This document shows positions 14,750 to 20,912 of a stretch of 20,912 nt of DNA, one piece after another. Each line of letters begins with the position of its first letter. Positions within the stretch are counted from its first letter, which is position 1. The DNA is from a candidate division TA06 bacterium. Lineage in GTDB: Bacteria > Hydrothermota > DG-26 > E44-bin18 > JADFOU01. The DNA lies in NCBI GenBank assembly GCA_022562655.1, contig JADFOU010000005.1:1-20912 (forward strand), read 5' to 3'. The notes beneath the pieces were generated by a model, which was given only the letters and a program-made list of their open reading frames with translations, had not been told where the DNA came from and ran no database searches. The translations under genes were made by a program, and so were the position numbers.

Positions 14750-16024
14750 ATGAATGAGTTAGCTACCTTAACGAAAGAAGTAAAGGAGCCCGTTTCAGAA
14801 AGACTGGACGTAGAAGCAGTACGGAAGGAGTTTCCTATCCTGAAGCGAGAGGTACATGGAAAACCCCTGGTCTATTTAGATTCAGCCGCAACCTCTCAGA
14901 AACCCCTGGAAGTGATCGAGACCCTCAATCACTTTTATCGCACGACCAACGCCAATATTCATCGGGGAATTTATCTGATCTCAGAGGAGGCAACCGCTCT
15001 TTATGAAGGAGCCCGGAAGAAGGTAGCCCGGTTCCTTGGAGCCCGAAGTTGGAGGGAGGTGATCTTCACCCGGAGTGCCACGGAGGCGATTAACTTGGTG
15101 GCTTATGCTTGGGGGAGGGAAAATGTGAAGGCTGGGGATGTGATTCTCTTAACCGAAATGGAACATCATTCCAACCTGATCCCCTGGCAACTCTTAGCCA
15201 AGGAGAAAGAGGCTCGATTGGAGTTCATCCGGTTTGATAACGAGGGTCATCTCCAATTGGAGGACCTGGATACCTACTTGAAAGAAAAGGTAAAAATCGT
15301 TGCCCTCACCCAGATGTCCAATGTCCTGGGAACCATCAACCCGGTGAAGGAGATCACAAAACGGGCTCATGATGCTGGAGCTGTCGTTCTGGTGGATGGG
15401 GCTCAGTCTGTTCCCCACATGCGAGTCAATGTTCAGGAGATCGGGTGCGATTTCTTGGCCTTCTCCGGTCACAAGATGTGTGGACCTTCCGGGATCGGTG
15501 GGCTCTATGGTCGGAAGGAGATCTTGGAGAAGATGAACCCCTTTCTGGGGGGTGGGGAAATGATCTTAGAGGTAACGTTGCGAGATGCCAGATGGAATGA
15601 ACTCCCTTACAAATTTGAGGCAGGAACCCAGTCCATTGCCGATGGGATCGGTCTCGGGAAGGCGGTGGATTTTCTGAACAGGATTGGACTGGATGCGATC
15701 TGTGAGCACGAGCGGGAGTTGGTGGAGTATGCCATGAATCGGTTGAATGAGGTGGAAGGGGTGAAGATCTATGGACCTCACGATGAGGAGCGGGGAAGCG
15801 CTCTTGCCATCACCCTCGAGGGGGTTCATCCTCATGACCTGGCGAGTCTTTTGGACGCCGAGGGAATCGCCGTCAGAGCAGGACACCACTGTACCATGCC
15901 TTTGCATCAGAAACTTGAGGTTCCTGCAACGACTCGTGCCAGTTTCTACCTTTACAATACAAAAGAAGAGGTTGATAAATTAGTCGAAGGACTTCGTAAA
16001 TCAAAAGAACTTTTCGGAATTTAA
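14750..16024 (+). CDS. sufS: SufS, group II cysteine desulfurase
   Basis: A 424-residue PLP enzyme that converts cysteine to alanine and a protein-bound persulfide. The core shows VYLDSAATSQKP, TEMEHHSNLIPW, LVDGAQSVPH, the PLP lysine Lys242 in FSGHK, FEAGTQSI and the catalytic Cys381 in RAGHHCTMP, the group II (SufS/CsdA) signature with the short catalytic loop. The first ~18 residues are a variable extension before VEAVRKEFPIL. AGAGGGG about seven bases upstream fixes the start. Its stop is one base from the ATG of the next U-type gene, so SufS and that protein are likely made together. Confidence 0.96.
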   Translation: MNELATLTKEVKEPVSERLDVEAVRKEFPILKREVHGKPLVYLDSAATSQKPLEVIETLNHFYRTTNANIHRGIYLISEEATALYEGARKKVARFLGARSWREVIFTRSATEAINLVAYAWGRENVKAGDVILLTEMEHHSNLIPWQLLAKEKEARLEFIRFDNEGHLQLEDLDTYLKEKVKIVALTQMSNVLGTINPVKEITKRAHDAGAVVLVDGAQSVPHMRVNVQEIGCDFLAFSGHKMCGPSGIGGLYGRKEILEKMNPFLGGGEMILEVTLRDARWNELPYKFEAGTQSIADGIGLGKAVDFLNRIGLDAICEHERELVEYAMNRLNEVEGVKIYGPHDEERGSALAITLEGVHPHDLASLLDAEGIAVRAGHHCTMPLHQKLEVPATTRASFYLYNTKEEVDKLVEGLRKSKELFGI

Positions 16025-16025
16025 A

Positions 16026-16427
16026 ATGGACGACACCTACAGGGAAAATATTCTTGATCATTATCGGCATCCGAGAAATTATGGAAGCATAGAGAATCCT
16101 GACATCGCGCAGGAGGAGGACAATCCCCTCTGTGGAGACCGGATTCAGATGAATATTCGATTGAATGACGGCGTTGTGAAGGAAGTGAGGTTCAAGGGGG
16201 AGGGATGTGCCATCAGTCTGGCTTCTGCCTCTATTCTTACGGAAATGATCCATGGAAAAAGTCTTGAGGAATTGAAGGCTTTGGGAAAGGATGAGATCTT
16301 AAAGGCGTTGGGAATCACTTTGAGTCCTACACGACTCAAATGTGGACTCCTCTCTTTGAAGGTGTTTCAAGCAGGAGCCTACGACTTGGAGGGATGGCCG
16401 GGGGAAGAGGACGAGGAGGAGTGGTAG
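16026..16427 (+). CDS. Short U-type scaffold/sulfur-transfer protein (SufU/IscU-like)
   Basis: A 133-residue second U-type protein: NPLCGDRI (Cys36, Asp38), GEGCAIS (Cys61) and RLKCGLLSLKV (Cys106). It lacks the ~18-residue SufU insert, so it resembles IscU in length. But the residue before the last Cys is Lys where IscU has His, so it is an intermediate form. The C-terminus is strongly acidic (GEEDEEEW). Sandwiched between sufS (1 base gap) and an IscS-type gene (1 base gap), it could receive sulfur from either. Whether it is a cluster scaffold or a zinc sulfurtransferase cannot be told from sequence, so I leave the symbol blank. Confidence 0.88.
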   Translation: MDDTYRENILDHYRHPRNYGSIENPDIAQEEDNPLCGDRIQMNIRLNDGVVKEVRFKGEGCAISLASASILTEMIHGKSLEELKALGKDEILKALGITLSPTRLKCGLLSLKVFQAGAYDLEGWPGEEDEEEW

Positions 16428-16428
16428 A

Positions 16429-17610
16429 ATGAAGGCGATCTATATGGACCATCATGCCACTACGCCTATGGATCCAAAAGTCTTGGAGGCGATGATGCCG
16501 TATTTTTTGGAAAACTTTGGAAATCCAGCGAGTGTGACCCATTCCTACGGCTGGACAGCCAATGAGGCGGTAGAAAAGGCAAGGACCCAGATCGCAAATC
16601 TCATTGGGGCAACTCCCAAGGAGATCCTCTTCACCAGCGGTGCCACGGAATCGGATAATTTAGCCATTCGAGGTTCTGCCCATGCCCTCCGCCAGAAGGG
16701 CAACCATATTATTACCTGTCAGACGGAACATAAGGCTGTTCTGGATACCTGTAAAGTTTTAGAAAAAGAGGGATTTACTCTTTCTTTCCTCCCGGTGGAT
16801 CGGTATGGGGGGGTGGATCCAGATCATCTCCAGAGGGCAATCACACCTAAGACGATACTGATCTCCATTATGTTAGCCAATGGAGAGGTGGGGACGATCC
16901 ATCCCATTCCGGAGATCGGGAAAATTGCTCAAGAGCATGAGATTCTCTTCCATTGTGATGCTGTCCAGGGAATTGAGAGGATTCCGGTCGATGTAGATCA
17001 ATTGAAGATAGATCTTATGTCTCTCTCTGGTCATAAGATCTATGGACCCAAGGGGATCGGTGCCCTCTATATTCGGAAAAAACTTCCCCGAATTCGATTG
17101 GAGCCCCTCCTCCGGGGCGGAGGGCAGGAGCAAGGAGTGCGATCGGGAACCCTCAATGTCCCGGGCATCGTCGGATTGGGAAAGGCCTGTGAGATCGCTA
17201 AAGAGGTCCTCCCTCAAGAGGCGGTGATTCTCAAGGATCTCCGGAATCTCCTTTTCAAAGGGATACTCTCAAATCTGGACGGGGTTCATCTCAACGGGCA
17301 TCCTGAAAACCGCCTATCCGGAAATCTCAATCTCAGTTTTGAATCTGTTGAAGGGGAATCCCTTCTTCTGGGATTGAAGGGAGTAGCGGTCTCTTCCGGG
17401 TCTGCTTGTGCCTCTGCCTCCCGAGAACCCTCTTATGTTTTAAAAGCCATGGGGGTGAGAGAAGACCTTGCTTACTCCTCCATCCGCTTCGGAATCGGTC
17501 GATTCAATACACAAGAAGAGGTGGATCATGTCATTGGAGAGGTTGTGGAGAGAACGAAGAAGTTGAGGCAGATGTCTCGTCATTTTGAAAAGGCTGGAGT
17601 CATGGTGTGA
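16429..17610 (+). CDS. IscS/NifS-type group I cysteine desulfurase
   Basis: A 393-residue PLP enzyme with YMDHHATTPMDPKVLEAM, GATESDNLAIRG, TEHKAVLDT, FHCDAVQGIERI, the PLP lysine Lys203 in LSGHK and the long-loop catalytic Cys327 in SSGSACASASREPSYVL. These are group I (IscS/NifS) features, in contrast to the group II SufS two genes upstream. It may supply sulfur for Fe-S clusters through the adjacent U-type protein, or for tRNA thiolation. A GGAGGAG site lies inside the 3' end of the preceding gene, so it belongs to the sufS operon. Confidence 0.94.
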   Translation: MKAIYMDHHATTPMDPKVLEAMMPYFLENFGNPASVTHSYGWTANEAVEKARTQIANLIGATPKEILFTSGATESDNLAIRGSAHALRQKGNHIITCQTEHKAVLDTCKVLEKEGFTLSFLPVDRYGGVDPDHLQRAITPKTILISIMLANGEVGTIHPIPEIGKIAQEHEILFHCDAVQGIERIPVDVDQLKIDLMSLSGHKIYGPKGIGALYIRKKLPRIRLEPLLRGGGQEQGVRSGTLNVPGIVGLGKACEIAKEVLPQEAVILKDLRNLLFKGILSNLDGVHLNGHPENRLSGNLNLSFESVEGESLLLGLKGVAVSSGSACASASREPSYVLKAMGVREDLAYSSIRFGIGRFNTQEEVDHVIGEVVERTKKLRQMSRHFEKAGVMV

Positions 17611-17683
17611 AATGAGGTCAGCGGATTAAAAACCAGTTGCAGTAATCAGCAGTTTAAGGAATTTATAAAGATCTAAAAAAAAT

Positions 17684-17929
17684 ATGGGAATTAAGATTAA
17701 AGTGGATCGGGATCTCTGCATCGGAACGGGAAACTGCGTGGATGCTGCTTCTAAAACCTTTGGACTCGACGAAGAAAACATCTGTATTGTAAAGAATCCC
17801 ACCCCTGGAACAGAGGGGAGCGATTCGGATGAGGATATCTTAGAGGCGGCAAAGTCATGTCCTGTTACGGCAATCCTTCTATTTGACGAAGAGACTGGGG
17901 AGCCCATCTATCCGAAAAAAGGCGGTTGA
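17684..17929 (+). CDS. Single-cluster ferredoxin, probably [3Fe-4S]
   Basis: An 81-residue protein of the Fer4_13/15 type. It has Cys12 and Cys18 in DLCIGTGNCVDAA and a distal Cys in AAKSCPVTAI. The usual second ligand of CxxCxxC is Thr15, leaving three cysteines, as in [3Fe-4S] or labile [4Fe-4S] ferredoxins that serve P450s and similar oxidoreductases. The C-terminus is acidic then basic (EPIYPKKGG). No strong ribosome-binding site is visible, and it follows a 73-base spacer with degenerate CAGTTGCAG words. Its placement just after the desulfurases suggests an electron donor to the Fe-S machinery, but this is inference. Confidence 0.85.
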   Translation: MGIKIKVDRDLCIGTGNCVDAASKTFGLDEENICIVKNPTPGTEGSDSDEDILEAAKSCPVTAILLFDEETGEPIYPKKGG

Positions 17930-17992
17930 TTGGAAATCGGTAATGGGTAACTGGTTAAATGGTTAAAATCTACTTCTTGACAAGAATGGACA

Positions 17993-18400
17993 ATGAGAAA
18001 TAAACTCTTTACGGTGGAAGAAGCCAATGCTTTCCTCCATTTTCTGGAGGAAAGTCTCAACATCATTCAAGCCAAGACCAGGCGAGTCCGGACACTTGAT
18101 GAGCGTGTATCCGTTCTGAGCCTCGTCTCTGAGAGCGGCGCTTCCCCCGAAAATCCAGATGTCCTGGAATACGAAGAGAAGAAAGAAGAGTTGAACCGAC
18201 TCGTGGGTGAGATTGATCAGGAAATCAAAGCCATTCTCGATCGGGGTTGCCTGATCAAAGATCTGAAACAAGGGTTGATAGATTTCTACTGGGTGAGGGA
18301 GGGAGAGGTGGTTTTACTCTGCTGGAAAAAGGGGGAGAAGGAGATCGGGTTCTGGCATACCCTGGAAGGAGGGTTTGCTGGAAGAAAAGCGTTAAAATAA
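17993..18400 (+). CDS. DUF2203 family protein
   Basis: A 135-residue protein matching DUF2203: KLFTVEEANAFLHFL at the start, a charged helical middle (VLEYEEKKEELNRLVGEIDQEIKAI) and the characteristic end LIKDLKQGLIDFYWVREGEVVLLCWKKGEKEIGFWHTLEGGFAGRK (positions ~88-133). The family has no known function. There is no signal peptide or membrane segment, so it is cytosolic, and a coiled-coil-like helix pair is likely. Finding it between two ferredoxins suggests an Fe-S or redox link, but that is context only. The ATG at 17993 has no clear Shine-Dalgarno. Confidence 0.85.
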   Translation: MRNKLFTVEEANAFLHFLEESLNIIQAKTRRVRTLDERVSVLSLVSESGASPENPDVLEYEEKKEELNRLVGEIDQEIKAILDRGCLIKDLKQGLIDFYWVREGEVVLLCWKKGEKEIGFWHTLEGGFAGRKALK

Positions 18401-18405
18401 TTAAT

Positions 18406-18478
18406 AATGCAAAATTAACAATTAACAATCTAAAACTATCATTTTAAACAGCTAATTTTGATCTGCTAATTTTGCATT
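18406..18478. repeat. AT-rich element with 12-bp terminal inverted repeats, copy 2
   Basis: AATGCAAAATTA (18406-18417) and its exact inverse (18467-18478) bound a 73-base element with the same inner words as copy 1 (8797-8877). Again it lies immediately after a stop codon and about 25 bases before the strong ribosome-binding site and ATG of the next gene. Confidence 0.85.
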
Positions 18479-18504
18479 GAATCAGTTCTTAAAGGAGGTA
18501 AATC

Positions 18505-18747
18505 ATGTCCCACATCATCACAGAACCCTGTATCGGGGTGAAGGACGCCACCTGCGTCCAAGTCTGCCCGGTGGACTGCATCCATGAGGCGGAGAATCAG
18601 TTCTATATCGATCCTGAGGAGTGCATTGACTGCGGAGTCTGCATTCCCGAGTGCCCTGTCGATGCCATCTTCACTGAGGAAGAGGTGCCGGATAAGTGGC
18701 AGAAATTCATCCAAATTAATACTGAATTAACGAACAAAAACAAGTAG
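18505..18747 (+). CDS. 7Fe ferredoxin, Thermus-type
   Basis: An 80-residue ferredoxin with Cys9-x7-Cys17-x3-Cys21-Pro (EPCIGVKDATCVQVCP) and Cys40, 43, 46, 50 (ECIDCGVCIPECP). This is the [3Fe-4S][4Fe-4S] plan of the Thermus 7Fe ferredoxin and a second, shorter paralogue of the gene at 6404: it lacks Cys12 and the C-terminal tail. AAAGGAGGTAAATC precedes the ATG, an excellent ribosome-binding site. It is followed after 61 bases by a Rieske protein, another one-electron carrier. Confidence 0.93.
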   Translation: MSHIITEPCIGVKDATCVQVCPVDCIHEAENQFYIDPEECIDCGVCIPECPVDAIFTEEEVPDKWQKFIQINTELTNKNK

Positions 18748-18808
18748 AGTGTAAGTAGGAGGCAGGAACTCCCAACCTACTACATGGTTCGTGCAACCTA
18801 CTGAAGTT

Positions 18809-19114
18809 ATGTCGGAATTTGTGACTGTTGCTGAGATAAAAGACTTAGAACCGGGGCAGGGGAAGGTCGTGGAGGTAAAGGGGAGGGCTATCGCCCTCTT
18901 CAACATCGGGGGAACCTTTTATGCTCTGGACAATACCTGCCTCCACATGGGGGGACCCGTTGGTGAAGGGTATGTCGAGGGGAATATGGTCACTTGTCCA
19001 TGGCACGGATGGCAATATAATGTTGAGACTGGAGAGACGGAGTTTGAGCCAGACCAGAAACTCCAGACCTTTGAGGTGAAGGTAGAGGGAGAAGAGGTGA
19101 AGATTAAGCTGTAA
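18809..19114 (+). CDS. Rieske-type [2Fe-2S] ferredoxin
   Basis: A 101-residue small Rieske protein from ATG 18809 (MSEFVTVAEIKDL). A GTG at 18791 in the same frame would add six residues, but these fall in the repeat-like spacer, so I prefer the ATG. Cluster ligands are Cys44-x-His46 (NTCLHMGG) and Cys63-x2-His66 (VTCPWHGW). It matches the NirD/biphenyl-dioxygenase-ferredoxin group of soluble Rieske proteins, used to feed electrons to oxygenases or nitrite reductases. No partner enzyme is nearby. The 3' end is followed by the ATAGACC repeat. Confidence 0.9.
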   Translation: MSEFVTVAEIKDLEPGQGKVVEVKGRAIALFNIGGTFYALDNTCLHMGGPVGEGYVEGNMVTCPWHGWQYNVETGETEFEPDQKLQTFEVKVEGEEVKIKL

Positions 19115-19127
19115 GTCAGTCAAAAGG

Positions 19128-19183
19128 CTATAGACCATAGACAATAGACCAGAGATTAAAGATATTCGTCTAAAGTCCAAAAT
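19128..19183. repeat. Palindromic intergenic repeat (ATAGACC/GTCTAAAG family), copy 2
   Basis: ATAGACCATAGAC (19130-19142) and GTCTAAAGTCCAAA (19168-19181) are identical to parts of copy 1 at 10373-10451, about 8.7 kb away. It fills the Rieske-nadA gap and leaves nadA with no visible Shine-Dalgarno. Confidence 0.8.
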
Positions 19184-19196
19184 CATATTAAATTAA

Positions 19197-20333
19197 ATGG
19201 GAACGGCTGTAGCAGAAAAAGAGTGCAATCCAATCCTTTTTGAGAGGCACTTTCAAACATCCCTGCCGGAAGTCTATCAGACCCTTCCGGAAGAGGAGAT
19301 AGATTCTCGGATTGGAGAAGCGAAGAGATCCTTGGGCTCTTCCCTCGTTATTTTAGGACATCATTACCAACGGGATGAAGTGATCAAATTTGCAGACTAT
19401 ACCGGAGACTCCTTAAAACTCTCTCAACTGGCAGCTTCTCGGAAAGAGACCCCTTTTATCGTCTTCTGTGGTGTTCACTTCATGGCGGAAAGTGCGGATA
19501 TTTTGACAGGACCCCATCAAAAGGTGATCCTTCCCGACCTCAATGCGGGATGTTCTATGGCGGATATGGCGGCTATTGACCAAGTAGAGGAGTGCTGGTA
19601 TCTCCTTCTGGAGAATTTAACCACTCCTCCCATCCCGATTACCTATATGAATTCTGAAGCTGCCCTGAAAGCCTTTTGTGGGAAGAATGGTGGATTGGTT
19701 TGCACCTCTTCCAATGCCACCAAGACTTTTGAGTGGGCTTTTAAGGAGGGTGAGAAGATCCTCTTCTTTCCCGATGAACATCTGGGACGGAATACTGCTT
19801 TCAAAATGGGGTTTCAGGAAGATGATTTAGCGGTCTGGAACCCCCATCGGGAGTTGGGGGGGACAACTCCGGAACGTCTTCAAAGGGCCAGGATCATCCT
19901 GTGGAAGGGGTGCTGTTCCGTCCATATGCAGTTCACTCCAAAACAGGTCTTAGAAGTTCGGGAGCGTCACCCGGAGATTCAAGTCATCGTCCATCCCGAA
20001 TGCCGTCATGAGGTTGTGGAACTGGCCGATGAGGATGGTTCCACCGAGTATATTGTCCGAAGGGTGAAGGAATCCCCTCCCGGGAGCCAGTGGGTAATCG
20101 GAACAGAGCCCCATTTGGTGAACCGCCTCGCTCATGAGTGTTCTGATAAGCTGGTCCTCATATTGAATCCTTCCATCTGCCTCTGTGCCACGATGTATCG
20201 GATTGACCCCCCTCATCTCCTCTGGATTTTGGAGAACCTCTTGAAAGATAAGGTGATGAACCAAATCACCGTCCCCGAGGAGACCGCATCCTGGGCCCGG
20301 ACCGCCCTCGACCGGATGCTCACCATCAGTTAA
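19197..20333 (+). CDS. nadA: NadA, quinolinate synthase
   Basis: A 378-residue NadA that condenses iminoaspartate with dihydroxyacetone phosphate to quinolinate in NAD synthesis and needs a [4Fe-4S] cluster. Diagnostic parts are LGHHYQRDEVIKFADYTGDSL, FCGVHFMAESADIL, LPDLNAGCSMADM (Cys119), FFPDEHLGRNTA, WKGCCSVHMQF (Cys239/240) and NPSICLCATMYRI (Cys328/330), one Cys per pseudo-domain being the cluster ligand. It sits next to the Fe-S locus as a likely client. No ribosome-binding site precedes ATG 19197. nadB and nadC are not in the window. Confidence 0.95.
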   Translation: MGTAVAEKECNPILFERHFQTSLPEVYQTLPEEEIDSRIGEAKRSLGSSLVILGHHYQRDEVIKFADYTGDSLKLSQLAASRKETPFIVFCGVHFMAESADILTGPHQKVILPDLNAGCSMADMAAIDQVEECWYLLLENLTTPPIPITYMNSEAALKAFCGKNGGLVCTSSNATKTFEWAFKEGEKILFFPDEHLGRNTAFKMGFQEDDLAVWNPHRELGGTTPERLQRARIILWKGCCSVHMQFTPKQVLEVRERHPEIQVIVHPECRHEVVELADEDGSTEYIVRRVKESPPGSQWVIGTEPHLVNRLAHECSDKLVLILNPSICLCATMYRIDPPHLLWILENLLKDKVMNQITVPEETASWARTALDRMLTIS

Positions 20334-20337
20334 AAAC

Positions 20338-20422
20338 AGTAGATCGTAGACAGTAGGTTGGAGTTGGGGAAAAATGGACTTTTGAATTCCCAATCTACTC
20401 TATGCACTCTACTACCTACAGG
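20338..20422. repeat. Inverted word repeat (AGTAG/CTACT) after nadA
   Basis: AGTAGATCGTAGACAGTAGG on the left is answered by CTACTCTATGCACTCTACTA and CCTAC on the right, with GAGTTGGGG opposed to CCCAAT. The shorter spacer at 18755-18780 (GTAGG...CCTAC) is of the same kind. It ends at the ribosome-binding site of the next gene. Confidence 0.7.
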
Positions 20423-20429
20423 AGTTAAT

Positions 20430-20912
20430 TTGATTCTAAAAAAACAGACTGTCGGTCCCTTCCAGATGAACTGTTACATCCTCGGCTGTGAGGAGACCAA
20501 AGAAGGTGTCGTGATTGACCCGGGGGATGAGGTGGATCTCTTATTGAAGAGCATTGAAGAAAAAGGACTTCAACTGAAAGCCATCCTGAATACCCACGCC
20601 CATTTTGACCATATAGCAGGGGTAGCGGAAATGAAACGAAGAACCGGACTCCCTTTCTACCTCCACGAAGGAGATCTCTTCTGGCTCGATCGGTTGAAGG
20701 AACAGGCGGAGATGTTCGGTCTTCCGGTACCTGAGAAACCGGAAGTGGATCAGTTTCTCAAGGAAGGGGACAAAATCACAGTAGGAAGTTTGACCCTATC
20801 CGTGCTTCATACCCCCGGTCACTCCCCGGGAGCCGTCACCTTTGTAGTAGACAAACGAGCATTCGTTGGAGACTGCCTCTTCGTCGGTTCCATTGGAAGG
20901 ACAGACTTTCCG
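20430..20912 (+). CDS. Metallo-beta-lactamase-fold hydrolase, partial
   Basis: It starts at TTG 20430, five bases after AGGAG (20420-20424), and is open to the window edge (161 codons). It reads ILKKQTVGPFQMNCYILGCEE, then THAHFDH (55-61), TPGHSPG (His131) and VGDCLFVGSIGRTDFP (Asp148). These are the metal ligands of glyoxalase II-like MBL hydrolases (YcbL/GloB-related). Substrate is unknown; glutathione or bacillithiol thioesters, or persulfides (ETHE1-like), are options. The C-terminal part is missing from the window. Confidence 0.88.
   Translation, partial: MILKKQTVGPFQMNCYILGCEETKEGVVIDPGDEVDLLLKSIEEKGLQLKAILNTHAHFDHIAGVAEMKRRTGLPFYLHEGDLFWLDRLKEQAEMFGLPVPEKPEVDQFLKEGDKITVGSLTLSVLHTPGHSPGAVTFVVDKRAFVGDCLFVGSIGRTDFP

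Noticed and set aside
17977..18006. Possible promoter TTGACA (17977-17982) before the DUF2203 gene
   Set aside because: Any -10 at 17-18 bases falls after the ATG at 17993 and matches consensus poorly.
18791..18808. GTG start for the Rieske protein
   Set aside because: The added six codons lie in spacer sequence; ATG 18809 begins the conserved domain at a normal distance.

Overview
The window reads as a moderate-GC bacterial chromosome segment. It is dominated by an iron-sulfur (Fe-S) cluster biogenesis locus from about 6.4 to 19.1 kb, flanked by secreted-protein genes and an ABC exporter on the left and by nadA and a metallo-beta-lactamase-fold gene on the right. Two minus-strand genes encode exported proteins: one with LVIVD-type repeats, one ending in a FlgD-like/type IX-type C-terminal sorting domain (NPF, VYNLRGKRV, SSGVYFYRL). 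That points to the FCB superphylum or a related uncultured candidate phylum. The assignment is an inference with low resolution; there is no rRNA or tRNA in the window to test it.

Layout. 1-664 (-): truncated start of an LVIVD-repeat protein with its own promoter. 1160-4858 (+): two ABC half-transporters forming an asymmetric heterodimer of the TM287/288 or BmrCD type. 4934-5849 (-): secreted protein with sorting domain, broken by two apparent frameshifts at A-runs, sharing a bidirectional terminator (4890-4912) with the ABC operon. 5850-6403: AT-rich, gene-free. 6404-6724: 7Fe ferredoxin. 6976-8809: A-type carrier (IscA/SufA-like) and a DUF59-Mrp-DUF971 fusion ATPase. 8905-13978: sufB, sufC, an orphan 49-residue HicB-like ORF, sufD, sufU-like and sufT. 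14143-14592: PerR-like Fur-family regulator. 14750-17610: sufS, a second U-type scaffold and an IscS/NifS-type desulfurase, tightly packed. 17684-19114: single-cluster ferredoxin, DUF2203 protein, second 7Fe ferredoxin and Rieske protein. 19197-20333: nadA, itself a [4Fe-4S] enzyme. 20430-end: truncated MBL-fold hydrolase.

Functionally this is an unusually complete one-stop Fe-S locus. It holds sulfur donors (SufS and an IscS-type enzyme), two U-type proteins, the SufBCD scaffold, carriers (A-type, Mrp, SufT), likely clients or electron donors (three ferredoxins, Rieske, NadA) and a candidate peroxide/iron-sensing regulator. The ferredoxin and the IscA-Mrp unit have near-identical promoter modules, which implies joint control.

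The most striking non-genic feature is that nearly every inter-gene gap is filled by self-complementary, low-complexity word repeats. At least five families recur at two separate sites in the window. Several supply the stop codon of the preceding gene, and two have entered the coding sequence of the first ABC gene in frame. I see no tRNA, rRNA, CRISPR array, transposase or integrase.
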